NCBI RefSeq assembly: GCF_003987175.1 | Contig: NZ_PIPM01000002.1 | Span: forward strand, 1-64,000 | Direction: 5' to 3' | DNA: 64,000 bases | From: Aliidiomarina sanyensis | GTDB lineage: Bacteria > Pseudomonadota > Gammaproteobacteria > Enterobacterales > Alteromonadaceae | Shown here: piece after piece, positions 31,938-42,526 of the stretch | Layout of the letters: every line of letters begins with the position of its first letter | Numbering within the stretch: position 1 is the stretch's first letter | Translations under genes and position numbers: made by a program | Notes under the pieces: model-generated | The model's database searches: none | The model's input: the letters and a program-made list of their open reading frames with translations, nothing else | What the model was told of the DNA's origin: nothing

Positions 31938-32942
31938 TTATTTCAGGGAGCGCACCATGCGACGACGCTCGTACCAACGCTTGCGACTTTGGTAATAGGC
32001 ACGCATGTCGGCAAGGATGTCATCATATTCCTGTTGCAGACGCTCAGCGACCGATTGCTTGCGTGCCGAGAGCCGCTGCATCAGCATTTCCAAACGCGCC
32101 TTTTCGATCTGGTACGGATTCGTTCGTTTCAAGTTCCACGCCAATTTACACCACGACAAAACACCAATAAGCCACTTTGTCGGATCAAAGTGATACCAAC
32201 GGACACCATTACGGTAATCCCCACTGAAGATATGGTGAAAATTATGATAGCCCTCACCAAACGTCAGAAATGCTAGGAACCCGTTATCACGTGCCGAATT
32301 ACGATCGGTATACGGTTGCTTACCCCAAATGTGTGCTAACGAGTTAATAAAGAAGGTACTGTGATGCCCCAAAACCAAGCGCAGGAAACCCGCAAATAAC
32401 AATGCGCCCCAAACTTGACCAATCAACAACCCTATCAACAGCGGGACACCAATGTTCATAAACAGCGTGAGGGCCAAATAATGCTTGTGTTGCCACATCA
32501 CGATCGGATCCTTCTGCAAGTCCCGAGCGTTCTCATAGTTTGAGTAACGTTGTTCTTGATATTCGCGCAGCATCCAACCAATGTGAGCGAACCAAAATCC
32601 ACGACTAATCGAATAAGGATCTTTCTCCGGATGGTCGACATGCTTATGGTGCTCCCGATGATCAGAAGACCAATGCAATGCACTGTTTTGCAGCGCCAGC
32701 GCGCCACCAAGCGCAAAAAAGATTCGCACCGTCCAATGGGCATCATAGGCCCGATGCGACCATAAACGATGATAGCCGGCCGTAATCGATAAACCAGACC
32801 ACAAGGCAAGTACCACCCATGCCACGAAAAGTGACAAAGATAATCCTTGCGCCCAGAGGTACCAAGGGACACCAATCAAAGCGACCAGAAAAGTGATGGA
32901 GAAGACACTGACATTAAGCCAGATTAGAGGTGGTTTTTTCAT
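31938..32942 (-). CDS. Membrane fatty acid (acyl-CoA/phospholipid) desaturase
   Basis: The 334-residue product is a membrane di-iron desaturase of the delta-9 type, which puts a cis double bond into saturated acyl chains. It has the three histidine boxes: HRLWSH near residue 60, HREHHKH near 95 and YHNFHH near 235. Paired membrane segments lie on either side (VSVFSITFLVALIGVPW; LSLFVAWVVLALWSGL). The C-terminus is a charged helical tail. A FabR-type repressor gene is divergent, and a palindrome overlaps the promoter region, so repression by unsaturated acyl supply is likely. Confidence 0.93.
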   Translation of the reverse strand: MKKPPLIWLNVSVFSITFLVALIGVPWYLWAQGLSLSLFVAWVVLALWSGLSITAGYHRLWSHRAYDAHWTVRIFFALGGALALQNSALHWSSDHREHHKHVDHPEKDPYSISRGFWFAHIGWMLREYQEQRYSNYENARDLQKDPIVMWQHKHYLALTLFMNIGVPLLIGLLIGQVWGALLFAGFLRLVLGHHSTFFINSLAHIWGKQPYTDRNSARDNGFLAFLTFGEGYHNFHHIFSGDYRNGVRWYHFDPTKWLIGVLSWCKLAWNLKRTNPYQIEKARLEMLMQRLSARKQSVAERLQQEYDDILADMRAYYQSRKRWYERRRMVRSLK

Positions 32943-32956
32943 ACAAACTACTTTTT

Positions 32957-32974
32957 AGCGAACAACTGTACGCT
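32957..32974. promoter_or_regulatory. Candidate FabR/DesT-type operator
   Basis: The 18-bp sequence AGCGAACAACTGTACGCT pairs 7 of 9 positions between its halves (AGCGxACA / TGTxCGCT). It lies directly downstream of the desaturase -10, over the expected transcription start. A TetR-family fatty-acid repressor gene is divergent. Binding by that repressor is inferred. Confidence 0.7.
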
Positions 32975-32975
32975 G

Positions 32976-33004
32976 AATTTAAAGGTTATCACAAGATTGA
33001 TCAA
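32976..33004 (-). promoter_or_regulatory. Promoter of the desaturase gene
   Basis: On the minus strand TTGATC (32999-33004) and TAAATT (32976-32981) are separated by exactly 17 bp, about 35 bp upstream of the desaturase ATG. The candidate operator begins 1 bp after the -10. Confidence 0.75.
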
Positions 33005-33082
33005 GTTAATTCGTGTAAATTGCACCTACAGATGTACACTGTGTTGGTGTAAAACGAATTATCTTACGGATGGACAAACGGA

Positions 33083-33715
33083 ATGGTGGGAATACGAGCC
33101 AAACAAAAAGAGAAGACACGGCGCGCCCTAATTGATGCTGCATTGAATCAGTTGAGCCCACAGGTTCCCTTCTCGAGCCTGAGCTTGCGAGAAGTTGCTC
33201 GAGAAGCGAATATTGCGCCCACCTCTTTCTATCGCCACTTCCAGAACATGGATGAGCTCGGCTTAACCCTTGTAGATGAGGCAGGCCTCACATTACGTCA
33301 ATTGCTTCGCCAAGCCCGACAACGACTGGCCAAAGGCGGATCCGTTATCCGTATCTCGGTCGAAATCTTTATGGATTTTATTAGCCAGAACAGCAGCGTA
33401 TTTCGCCTGTTGCTGCAAGAACGCTCCGGCACATCCAAAGAGTTTCGGATGGCAATTGCGCGTGAAATTGAGCATTTTAAAGCCGAATTAGCGGATTACC
33501 TCCGTACCGATCGCCAGTTACCGGAATGGGTTGCCGAAATCCAAGCCGATGCGATGGTGCGTGTGGTTTTCAGTGCTGGAGCCGACGCACTGGACCTGTC
33601 GGCCGCTGAGCGACAAATCATGGCAGAACAAACGATTGTTCAGCTGCGTATGATTGCTCGAGGCTCAGATTCCATTAAGAATGAAGCACCACAACCGTTC
33701 GTGAAAACCCGATAA
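33083..33715 (+). CDS. fabR: TetR-family fatty acid repressor, FabR type
   Basis: The 210-residue product has an N-terminal helix-turn-helix, [30 protein letters not shown], closely like FabR/DesT. Its larger C-terminal domain is the ligand-sensing and dimer part. FabR in E. coli and DesT in Pseudomonas repress unsaturated-fatty-acid genes according to acyl-CoA or acyl-ACP saturation. Divergence from a desaturase with a palindrome on the desaturase promoter supports that role. The start at ATG 33083 has a weak site (GGACAAACGGA). GTGTAAA occurs twice upstream at 33013 and 33047 and might matter for its own control. Confidence 0.88.
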   Translation: MVGIRAKQKEKTRRALIDAALNQLSPQVPFSSLSLREVAREANIAPTSFYRHFQNMDELGLTLVDEAGLTLRQLLRQARQRLAKGGSVIRISVEIFMDFISQNSSVFRLLLQERSGTSKEFRMAIAREIEHFKAELADYLRTDRQLPEWVAEIQADAMVRVVFSAGADALDLSAAERQIMAEQTIVQLRMIARGSDSIKNEAPQPFVKTR

Positions 33716-33820
33716 CAATAAAGACAGGTAAACACCGATGATATGGAATACGATTCCACATCCTCGCTTTTCGTACCCTGACAACTCGTAACAAAATGCG
33801 TTCGATAAAAGGAGAACCCG

Positions 33821-35848
33821 ATGACACGATGGTTTTTAGTAACGCTTATTGCATTCCTCGCTTGGCTTCCAAGCCAGGCTGCTGAACGCGATATCACACT
33901 CGAAGAAACAATTACCGTTCAACGCGTATCGCAAGCGGTCACAAGTTCTGATGGCGAACTGACCGCTTTCACCCGGATCCGCCCCCGTACACCGTATCAA
34001 GATGATGACGGTCCAGCATATGTTGAGCTCTTTGTCGTCAATGCAGCAGGTGAGAAAACTCCATTTATTACGGGCGATCTGCGCATTGGACAAATCGCAT
34101 TCTCCCACGATGACAAACATCTCTATTACCTTGCGCAACGTGGTTCCGATCGCCATACCTCACTGTATCGAATTCCGGTAACCGGCGGCGAGTCGACTCG
34201 CGTCTATCAACATGACGTTGCTATGGGGAGCTTTAGCCTTAGTTCGGACGGTAACTACGTCGCATTTCTTGCCCGCGAGAAAGGCCCAGAAAAAGCCGAG
34301 GAATTGGCGCGCAAAGGGTTCCGGGCACAGATCTATGAGGAAACCATTCGTAAGACTCAAGTGTGGCTTTTGTCATTGACAGATACGGACGCAAAAGCAC
34401 AAGTGATTGAGCGTGACGACCATGTTCATTCCGTTCAGTTTCGTCCAGAACACGCGCAGCTTCTGCTGCGGGTTGCCCCTACACCACTGGTCGACGATGA
34501 CCTCATGCTCAGTCAATACGTCATCATCGATACTGAGGGCTCGAACGTCGTCTCCATCCAAAGTGAGGGCAAACTTGGGCGCGCTGCATTTGCTCCGAAT
34601 GGACAACAACTTGCATTCATTGGTGCTGAAGATAAGCACGATCCGAAGGAAGGACGTCTCTATCTGGCTGATCTGAGCAATGGCGCCATCCGTGATATCG
34701 CACCGGGCTTTCCAGGTCATGTGAATGATGTAATCTGGATGTCGAACGAGGACGTACTTTGGCTTGCTGACATCAATGTTGAAACCGATCTGCGGAAAAC
34801 CAACATTCGCACACAGCAAACCTCAACGGTCGTTCCTGCGGAGCAAAAGATTTTCACACGCGTCGTGTTTGCCCATGAGTCAGGTCTACTCACCACCATT
34901 GCGCACCATGCATCGCACCCGACCGAAGTCGTGCAGTGGCGTGGCGAGGAGCTGGTTCGACTGACCGACTCAAACCCATGGTTAAATGACGTCCGCCAGC
35001 CGCGTCAGACTGTTGTTCAACATGAAGCTCGCGATGGACTTCTTTTGGAAGGTATTCTGGTCTACCCCCATGACTACACGCCAGGTGAGCGGGTTCCTGT
35101 CATTATGTCGATTCATGGCGGACCTGAAGCGCACGTGCGAAATGGCTGGAACAACAGTTATTCGAACCCAATCTGGTACGCGGCGCAACAAGGCTTCGCC
35201 ACATTCTTTCCGAACTATCGAGGAAGCACTGGACGCGGAGTCACCTTCAGTAAACTCGGTCAGAATGATTACGCCGGGAAAGAGTTTGACGATATTGTCG
35301 ATGCGAAAGAGCATCTTGTTGCGATCGGACTCGCAGATCCTGACCGCGTCGGTATTACCGGCGGCTCCTATGGCGGATACGCCTCCGCGTGGGGAGCCAC
35401 CAAACAAACCGAACACTTTGCGGCGAGCGTGATGTTTGTTGGCATTAGCAACAATCTGTCTAAGTTCGGTACCACCGATATTCCCAACGAAATGTACCTT
35501 GTGCACGCGCGAAGCTACCCGTGGGACAAATGGCAATGGTACCTGGAACGGAGCCCTATTTATTGGGCTGAGCAAGCGCGTACACCCATTCTGATTATGC
35601 ACGGTGCCGAAGATACTCGGGTCCACCCAAGCCAGTCCATGGAGCTGTATCGCTATCTCAAAGTGCACGGTAATGTCCCGGTTCGTCTTGTTCTTTATCC
35701 GGGCGAAGGGCACGGAAATCAGCGGGCCGCTTCGCAGCTTGATTACGCCATGCGCTTAATGCAATGGATGAACTATTACCTCATTGAGGAGGGAGATGAC
35801 ATCCCGCCTTACGAACTTCCCCATGCGGAACGGTTAGGTAGTCAATAA
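33821..35848 (+). CDS. Exported S9-family prolyl oligopeptidase-like peptidase
   Basis: The 675-residue product has a signal peptide (about 1-20, ending PSQAA) and a beta-propeller region (about 30-400). A C-terminal alpha/beta-hydrolase domain follows. Catalytic residues are visible: Ser in GITGGSYGGYAS near 516, Asp in HGAEDTRVHPSQ near 600 and His in PGEGHGNQ near 632. This is the layout of dipeptidyl- or acylaminoacyl-peptidases. It is probably periplasmic and involved in oligopeptide breakdown, common in marine protein degraders. The site AAGGAG lies 8 nt upstream. A terminator follows at 35874. Confidence 0.93.
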   Translation: MTRWFLVTLIAFLAWLPSQAAERDITLEETITVQRVSQAVTSSDGELTAFTRIRPRTPYQDDDGPAYVELFVVNAAGEKTPFITGDLRIGQIAFSHDDKHLYYLAQRGSDRHTSLYRIPVTGGESTRVYQHDVAMGSFSLSSDGNYVAFLAREKGPEKAEELARKGFRAQIYEETIRKTQVWLLSLTDTDAKAQVIERDDHVHSVQFRPEHAQLLLRVAPTPLVDDDLMLSQYVIIDTEGSNVVSIQSEGKLGRAAFAPNGQQLAFIGAEDKHDPKEGRLYLADLSNGAIRDIAPGFPGHVNDVIWMSNEDVLWLADINVETDLRKTNIRTQQTSTVVPAEQKIFTRVVFAHESGLLTTIAHHASHPTEVVQWRGEELVRLTDSNPWLNDVRQPRQTVVQHEARDGLLLEGILVYPHDYTPGERVPVIMSIHGGPEAHVRNGWNNSYSNPIWYAAQQGFATFFPNYRGSTGRGVTFSKLGQNDYAGKEFDDIVDAKEHLVAIGLADPDRVGITGGSYGGYASAWGATKQTEHFAASVMFVGISNNLSKFGTTDIPNEMYLVHARSYPWDKWQWYLERSPIYWAEQARTPILIMHGAEDTRVHPSQSMELYRYLKVHGNVPVRLVLYPGEGHGNQRAASQLDYAMRLMQWMNYYLIEEGDDIPPYELPHAERLGSQ

Positions 35849-35873
35849 AATCGACGAAGGAATCACGAAGTAT

Positions 35874-35899
35874 AAGGCCTGCAGATGCAGGCCTTTCTT
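35874..35899 (+). terminator. Rho-independent terminator after the S9 peptidase gene
   Basis: AAGGCCTGCA pairs with TGCAGGCCTT across a 2-nt loop and is followed by TCTT. The last bases overlap the stop codon of the convergent GGDEF-EAL gene. Confidence 0.8.
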
Positions 35900-38675
35900 A
35901 TGCTTGATTGGTTTTCGAATAACGCTCCAGGAAAAGGACAAGTTCTGAGTAAGGCATCGGTTTTGCAAAATAGAAGCCTTGCATCAAGTGGCAGCCAGCT
36001 GCCTCCACAAATGCGGCCTGTTCCTCGGTCTCAACCCCTTCGGCCACGACCTGCAACTTTAACCGCTTCGCCATGGAGATGATCCCACTCGCAATGGCTG
36101 CGTCATGCTCTCCCCCAATCACATCTGCAATAAAGCTGCGGTCAATCTTAAGTGAGTCGACAGGCAGCTGCTTTAGATAAGATAAGCTCGAAAAGCCCGT
36201 ACCAAAATCATCAATGGCAATCGAGAAATTCTGACGACGTAATGCTTCGAGTGTCCGAATCGCTTGGCGTGAATCTTCGAGCAAAATACTCTCGGTTAAC
36301 TCCAGGTGAAGCTTACTTGCATCAAACCCCGTCAAATTGAGCGTATGCTTCATCGACTCAATGAAGTTCGCCCGGTGGAATTGAATTGCTGACAAATTAA
36401 CGGATACTGCCAAATCACCATACGCCTGAAGCGCCACTCCATCATGGCAGGCCTGCTGTAACACCCACGAACTAATCGGAATAATTTGCCCCGACGCCTC
36501 CGCAAGCGGAATAAACTCTGCAGGAGAAACGTAACTTCCATCCTCTCGCTGCCAACGCAGAAGCGCTTCGACACCGACCACCTTCCGGTCATGTGCCGAG
36601 AAGATAGGTTGATAGAACAGCTGCAACGCATTTTGCTCCAAGACATGTTGAAGCTCATTTCTCAGTGTCACCGAGGAATGGAAACGCTCGGAAATATCCG
36701 CCGTGTAGAATTGATAATGATTCCGCCCTTGCCGTTTAGCTTGATACATCGCCATATCCGCATCTTGTATCAGCTGCTTGGGGTCCGTTGAGCTTTCTTT
36801 GGTTGTTGTGATGCCCACACTGGCCGTTACATACAAACGATAACGTTCAATCAGAAATGGCTGAGCAATGGATGAAAGAATATCGCCGATCAAATCCGTG
36901 AGAGGGCTACCCTGTCCTAAGCGCGGCACCATGACCACGAACTCATCGCCGCCAAAGCGGGCAACCACGGAACCATCCCGCATACACTTTTCGATGCGAT
37001 GAGCTGTTTCAATTAGGAGTTTGTCACCAATCGCTAATCCAAGACTGTCATTGATCGGTTTAAACCCGTCGAGGTCAATAAATAAAACCGCGAGCGACTC
37101 TCCCTGCTCATCATTCCGACGCGCATGATGTCCAATCATCTCCTCCATCACGGTCCGGTTAATTAATCCGGTCAAGCCGTCATGGGTGGCTTGTAATTGC
37201 AATTGGGAGCGCTGAGCACGTAGTGTTTGCCCATTTTCAAGACTCACTGCAAGCAACATCGCAAGGAGCCAACCACCGCCGACCACCAAGGTGTTTAAAT
37301 TTGCGGCGCGCCGAACCTCTTGGGTGTCCACCAAAAAACCTTGGAGCGGAAGTTGCATGCCTAATGGAAGGCGCATCATACGTTGGAAAGCAAATAACTC
37401 GGAATCAGAAAAATCAGAGTGCCGCCTGATCTCAGTAAAGCTGCCCTGACTATTCAACAGATAACCCCGCTGAACTCGTGCATAGGTTCTAAAAGGAGAC
37501 GCGATTTCATGCTGCGACGGATCCACGGATCGGGCGAAATCAAATACGGCAACCACATATCCGAAATGATGACCATTTACATTCGTTTGGAGACCGGTAT
37601 AGCGAAAGATGGGAACTTTTAAGACAATCTTCGGCTCGGACATTTCGACAATCGATTCAGTCGGAATATAGAAAGCCGCTTGGCGTTGGGTGGTTACTAG
37701 CCACGATCGGATTTCCTGACTGTCTTTCAGGTGCTGCATTGACGGACTTTCTGGACGTGTCTCCTCCCACACTAATTCACGTTCGGGCGAAAGAAAAAAG
37801 ATACTATCAATCTGCTGTAAGTCGTTTAGATAGGATAATGTATCCATCTCCATGAGACGCTCAAGGTCTTCAGCCGACGCATTTTGCCAGCGATTCACCA
37901 AGCGTTGAATGAGTCGGTAGTTTTCGAATGAGCCCTCTTCTCGCGCTTTAGCCGCCTCCTCAACAGCTCGAACCCCCTGAGCTTCAATACGGCTGACCAT
38001 ATCACTACTCAGCAGGAACCAAATAAAGGCAATGATCGTTACGCCGACACTGGCCATCGCCAGAGCCCGAAAACTCGGTAAGGTTTGACGCCCTTCGGTA
38101 AATCGTGACCCAAGCCACAGGGCAACGCCCAGCAGAATCACAAAGAGACTGGCCAGCCCCGCCAGTACCGGGTGCGGTGCCGACCACTGATAACCCTCGT
38201 CGACCCAACACAGCAAAGAAAGCAGGGTTCCAACCACAACCAGAATCGCCCCGCTGACCCGCCACAAAACACGACGCTTATTCGCTGAAATACCAAAGCT
38301 CACGCACACACCAACAAATGCATATAAAAATGCGATTGGCCAATTTACCGCGGGTTTTGCAAATGGGGTCTCAAAACTGGGAAAGAATGAATACTGGGAG
38401 AGTCCGACAGCGATCGAATAGCCGGCTGCTAAGGTGAGTGCCACCCCGATAAGAATCCGCAACCATGCGGCACCGCGAACCGTAACCCATAGGCCAAGCC
38501 CGCACAAAAGAGCCGTAAGCGCTGCGCGTGGCGATATAACCTGAGCGATCGGTTGCTGATTTAATTGCGCGTACGCCACAAAAAATCCGATCACGCCGGT
38601 CACAATTGCGGCAATAACAATCGTAAAGTAACTCGCTAACGCTCCATTCGACGGAGCAGCATGTGGGCCATTCAA
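35898..38675 (-). CDS. Membrane GGDEF-EAL protein (c-di-GMP synthesis and/or hydrolysis)
   Basis: The 925-residue product has an N-terminal membrane array of about six to seven segments (residues 14-235). A large extracytoplasmic region (about 240-455) and a further membrane segment (LVVGGGWLLAMLLAVSL) follow. The GGDEF domain has an intact GGDEF at 575-579 and the EAL domain an intact EALLRW at 703. Downstream NLSAIQF, LHLELTES, DDFGTGFSSLSYL and LKIDRSFI carry the EAL metal and catalytic residues. Both activities could therefore be real. The start is TTG at 38675; the next Met codon is far inside and no ATG lies upstream before a stop. It is the only signalling protein of this type in the window. 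Confidence 0.9.
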   Translation of the reverse strand: MNGPHAAPSNGALASYFTIVIAAIVTGVIGFFVAYAQLNQQPIAQVISPRAALTALLCGLGLWVTVRGAAWLRILIGVALTLAAGYSIAVGLSQYSFFPSFETPFAKPAVNWPIAFLYAFVGVCVSFGISANKRRVLWRVSGAILVVVGTLLSLLCWVDEGYQWSAPHPVLAGLASLFVILLGVALWLGSRFTEGRQTLPSFRALAMASVGVTIIAFIWFLLSSDMVSRIEAQGVRAVEEAAKAREEGSFENYRLIQRLVNRWQNASAEDLERLMEMDTLSYLNDLQQIDSIFFLSPERELVWEETRPESPSMQHLKDSQEIRSWLVTTQRQAAFYIPTESIVEMSEPKIVLKVPIFRYTGLQTNVNGHHFGYVVAVFDFARSVDPSQHEIASPFRTYARVQRGYLLNSQGSFTEIRRHSDFSDSELFAFQRMMRLPLGMQLPLQGFLVDTQEVRRAANLNTLVVGGGWLLAMLLAVSLENGQTLRAQRSQLQLQATHDGLTGLINRTVMEEMIGHHARRNDEQGESLAVLFIDLDGFKPINDSLGLAIGDKLLIETAHRIEKCMRDGSVVARFGGDEFVVMVPRLGQGSPLTDLIGDILSSIAQPFLIERYRLYVTASVGITTTKESSTDPKQLIQDADMAMYQAKRQGRNHYQFYTADISERFHSSVTLRNELQHVLEQNALQLFYQPIFSAHDRKVVGVEALLRWQREDGSYVSPAEFIPLAEASGQIIPISSWVLQQACHDGVALQAYGDLAVSVNLSAIQFHRANFIESMKHTLNLTGFDASKLHLELTESILLEDSRQAIRTLEALRRQNFSIAIDDFGTGFSSLSYLKQLPVDSLKIDRSFIADVIGGEHDAAIASGIISMAKRLKLQVVAEGVETEEQAAFVEAAGCHLMQGFYFAKPMPYSELVLFLERYSKTNQA

Positions 38676-38751
38676 CGGACGCGAACCTGTTTGTTATTAT
38701 TGTGTTGCCAGTGTATGAGAATTGGTAAATCAGGTCAAAACTTCTCCCATA

Positions 38752-38779
38752 AAAAAAGCCAGCGGATGCTGGCTTTTTT
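38752..38779 (-). terminator. Bidirectional terminator after pckA
   Basis: AAAAAAGCCAGC pairs with GCTGGCTTTTTT across GGAT, a perfect 12-bp stem with a T-run on each strand. It lies 16 bp after the pckA stop and upstream of the GGDEF-EAL gene. Confidence 0.95.
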
Positions 38780-38794
38780 GAAGTAAGGGCGCTG

Positions 38795-40396
38795 TTAAAG
38801 CTGCGGACCCGCAGCGACGAGCGCTTTCCCTTCCGCATTGTCAGTAAACTTCTCAAAGTTCTCGATAAAACGTCCGGCCAAGTCCTGAGCTTTTGCATCC
38901 CACTCAGCGACATCACCGTAGGTATTTCGCGGATCAAGGATGCTGCTGTCTTCCACTCCTGCTAATGCTTTGGGCATTGCGAGGTTGAAGTACGGCAATT
39001 GAACGAATTCTGCATTCTCAATACTGCCATCGAGGATTGCGTCAATGATGGCGCGAGTTGCTTTGATTGAGATACGCTTGCCCGTGCCATTCCAGCCCGT
39101 ATTGACCAGATACGCTTCGGCCCCTGATGCAGCCATCCGCTTCGCCAATACTTCCGCGTATTGTGTCGGGTGAAGGCTTAAGAACGCTGCACCGAAACAT
39201 GCTGAGAAAGTGGGTGTTGGCTCGGTGATACCACGCTCGGTTCCAGCCAACTTTGCTGTGAAACCTGACAAAAAGTGGTATTTCGCTTGCTCCGTTGTCA
39301 ATTTAGAAACCGGCGGAAGAACACCAAAGGCGTCCGCTGTTAAGAAAATGACTTTCTTTGCATGACCTGCCTTTGAAACCGGCTTCACAATGTTATCGAT
39401 GTGATAAATCGGATAGGAAACCCGTGTGTTCTCGGTTTTTGAGCCGTCGTTATAATCAACGGCGCCGTCGTCAAGAACCGTTACGTTCTCCAGCAATGCA
39501 TCGCGGCGAATGGCTCGGTAGATATCAGGCTCTGCCTCTTCAGACAAGTTGATGGTCTTCGCGTAGCAACCGCCTTCAAAGTTGAACACACCATCATCAT
39601 CCCATCCATGCTCGTCATCACCGATCAATTGACGCTTTGGATCCGTTGACAATGTGGTTTTCCCGGTACCTGACAAACCGAAGAATACAGCCACATCACC
39701 GGCCTCGCCCACGTTTGCAGAGCAATGCATCGAGGCGATGCCTTGCAGCGGCAGAAAGTAGTTCATCATGGAGAACATCCCTTTCTTCATCTCGCCGCCG
39801 TACCAGGTTCCGCCAATCAGCTGCATCCGCTCAGTCAGGTTAAACGCGACAAAGTTCTCGGAGTTTAAGCCTTGGGCTTCCCAATTTGGATTCGTGCATT
39901 TCGCGCCATTCATCACAATGAAGTCGGGGCTAAAACGCTTCAGCTCTTCTTCGCTCGGACGGATAAACATGTTTTTCACGAAGTGCGCCTGCCATGCCAC
40001 TTCCGTGATAAAACGCACGGCTAAACGCGTGTCCTCATTTGCACCGCAGAAGGTGTCGACCACAAATAAACGCTTGCCCGATAGCTGCTGAGTGACAAGT
40101 CCTTTCAGGCTGTCCCAGACTTCCGGGGTAATTGGCTTATTGTCGTTCTTGCCTTGATCAGACCACCACACCGTATCGCGGGTTGTGTCATCCCGCACGA
40201 TATACTTATCTTTAGGGGAACGTCCTGTAAAAATACCGGTATCGACTGCAACTGCACCTGATTGGGTGACCCGACCTTTTTCATAGCCGGACAGTTCGGA
40301 ACGGGTCTCTTCGATGAAGAGCTGCTCATATGAAGGGTTGTATACGATTTCGGTGACGTCTGTTATGCCGTACTGGCTCAAGTCCAGATCAGTCAT
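38795..40396 (-). CDS. pckA: Phosphoenolpyruvate carboxykinase (ATP)
   Basis: PckA turns oxaloacetate into phosphoenolpyruvate using ATP, the entry to gluconeogenesis. The 533-residue product has [12 protein letters not shown], the kinase loop [11 protein letters not shown] near 245, the metal site [10 protein letters not shown] and [11 protein letters not shown]. Length is standard (E. coli 540). The leader upstream of ATG 40396 contains a hairpin (GCGAAAA at 40449 and TTTTCGC at 40466). A TATGAT -10-like box lies upstream without a good -35, so an activator may be needed. A strong terminator ends the unit. Confidence 0.97.
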   Translation of the reverse strand: MTDLDLSQYGITDVTEIVYNPSYEQLFIEETRSELSGYEKGRVTQSGAVAVDTGIFTGRSPKDKYIVRDDTTRDTVWWSDQGKNDNKPITPEVWDSLKGLVTQQLSGKRLFVVDTFCGANEDTRLAVRFITEVAWQAHFVKNMFIRPSEEELKRFSPDFIVMNGAKCTNPNWEAQGLNSENFVAFNLTERMQLIGGTWYGGEMKKGMFSMMNYFLPLQGIASMHCSANVGEAGDVAVFFGLSGTGKTTLSTDPKRQLIGDDEHGWDDDGVFNFEGGCYAKTINLSEEAEPDIYRAIRRDALLENVTVLDDGAVDYNDGSKTENTRVSYPIYHIDNIVKPVSKAGHAKKVIFLTADAFGVLPPVSKLTTEQAKYHFLSGFTAKLAGTERGITEPTPTFSACFGAAFLSLHPTQYAEVLAKRMAASGAEAYLVNTGWNGTGKRISIKATRAIIDAILDGSIENAEFVQLPYFNLAMPKALAGVEDSSILDPRNTYGDVAEWDAKAQDLAGRFIENFEKFTDNAEGKALVAAGPQL

Positions 40397-40530
40397 GCGA
40401 AGAACTCCTGCGGGTACAAAGTTTATTTTGGGTTCGAAAGAGATTAATGCGAAAACGCTGGCGATTTTTCGCGCGAATCATACCCTTTTCGGGGCAGAAA
40501 AGATAGAACAAATGAGACAGGGTGCGCGTT

Positions 40531-41136
<606 letters not shown>

Positions 41137-41244
41137 TTATTTTACGCTGGACCCACCACTTTTCCCCTGTTTTCTACTGCAAAGCAAGACGACTCCAAGT
41201 AAAATATGTTCCAAACTGCGACCGTTAAACTTTTGGAGATGGTA

Positions 41245-42438
41245 ATGAAAGATGCATTTTACGAGCAACTTCAGACTCAAATTGAGGAAGTAAAGGCCGA
41301 TGGCTTATTTAAGAAAGAGCGCGTCATTGCCTCCTCTCAATACTCTGAAATTAACGTAAATGGTCGGCAGGTCCTAAACTTCTGCGCCAATAATTATCTT
41401 GGCTTAGCCAATCATCCAGAGCTGGTGAAAGCTGCACAAGACGGGCTCGCGTCTCATGGTTTTGGGGTCGCTTCTGTCCGCTTTATTTGTGGTACGCAAG
41501 ATATTCATAAAACGCTCGAATCCAAGATTTCTGAGTTCTTGGGTACAGAAGACACCATTTTGTATTCCTCATGTTTCGACGCCAACGCAGGACTTTTTGA
41601 AACCATTCTTGGCCCAGAAGACGCCATTGTGAGCGATGCACTGAACCACGCGAGCATCATTGACGGGGTGCGCCTGTGTAAAGCAAAACGCTACCGTTAT
41701 TCGAACAATGATATGGTCGCGCTTGAGGAGCAGCTAAAGCAAGCCAAAGCCGATGGTGCAAGACACATTCTGATCGCGACAGATGGCGTGTTCTCAATGG
41801 ACGGTATTATTGCAAATCTTCCGGGTATCTGTGATTTAGCCGATCAATACGGCGCGCTGGTCATGGTGGATGATTCGCACGCAGTCGGTTTTGTTGGGAA
41901 AAAAGGCCGCGGCACACACGAGTATCACAATGTGATGGATCGTGTTGATATCATTACCGGCACACTCGGAAAAGCCCTTGGCGGTGCAAGCGGCGGCTTT
42001 ACGTCGGGTAAGAAAGAAGTGGTGGAATGGCTGCGCCAGCGTTCGCGCCCTTACCTCTTCTCCAATTCGTTGGCCCCCTCTATCGTGACTGCATCCATTC
42101 GTGTGCTCGAGATGCTGAGCGAAGGCGATGAGTTGCGCGAACGTCTCGAGGCAAATAGCCGTTACTTCCGCGAGCGCATGACTTCGGCGGGCTTTACCCT
42201 TGCCGGCGCCGACCACGCTATTATTCCAGTGATGCTTGGTGATGCGAAACTCGCGTCGGAAATGGCTGATCGGATGCTGCAAGAAGGAATCTATGTGGTT
42301 GGATTCTCGTTCCCTGTCGTCCCGAAAGGTCAGGCTCGAATTCGGACTCAGATGTCGGCCGCGCACACCCGCGAGCAACTAGATAAGACCATCGATGCGT
42401 TTATACGCGTCGGCAAAGACCTGAAGATCATTGACTAA
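41245..42438 (+). CDS. kbl: 2-amino-3-ketobutyrate CoA ligase
   Basis: Kbl cleaves 2-amino-3-ketobutyrate with CoA to glycine and acetyl-CoA, the second step of threonine breakdown. The 397-residue product (E. coli 398) is an alpha-oxoamine synthase with PLP Lys in [22 protein letters not shown] and the N-terminal [18 protein letters not shown] 41245 is chosen because GGAG lies 8 nt upstream and it gives [10 protein letters not shown], as in the family. It is followed by tdh, its pathway partner. Confidence 0.96.
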   Translation: MKDAFYEQLQTQIEEVKADGLFKKERVIASSQYSEINVNGRQVLNFCANNYLGLANHPELVKAAQDGLASHGFGVASVRFICGTQDIHKTLESKISEFLGTEDTILYSSCFDANAGLFETILGPEDAIVSDALNHASIIDGVRLCKAKRYRYSNNDMVALEEQLKQAKADGARHILIATDGVFSMDGIIANLPGICDLADQYGALVMVDDSHAVGFVGKKGRGTHEYHNVMDRVDIITGTLGKALGGASGGFTSGKKEVVEWLRQRSRPYLFSNSLAPSIVTASIRVLEMLSEGDELRERLEANSRYFRERMTSAGFTLAGADHAIIPVMLGDAKLASEMADRMLQEGIYVVGFSFPVVPKGQARIRTQMSAAHTREQLDKTIDAFIRVGKDLKIID

Positions 42439-42526
42439 CGTATAAGCGATGACTGACTCACATGTGTAAAATGGACGATCAAGTCATCTCGTATTTCGAT
42501 TCACCTCTTGGAGTGGATAACGCATT

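Noticed and set aside
31351..31977. Long open frames on the minus strand through the repeat array (up to 208 codons), reading repeated Arg/Pro/Gln-rich peptide
   Set aside because: The 61-bp unit has no stop on this strand, and 61 is not a multiple of 3, so all three frames stay open by chance. They have no conserved start or ribosome-binding site and overlap two real genes.
34982..35713. 243-codon frame antisense to the S9 peptidase gene
   Set aside because: It lies wholly inside a gene with clear catalytic motifs, and its own translation shows no recognisable domain.
40397..40530. Promoter of pckA
   Set aside because: A TATGAT box is present, but no acceptable -35 lies 16-18 bp upstream. 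I mention it in the gene entry but do not call it as a feature.
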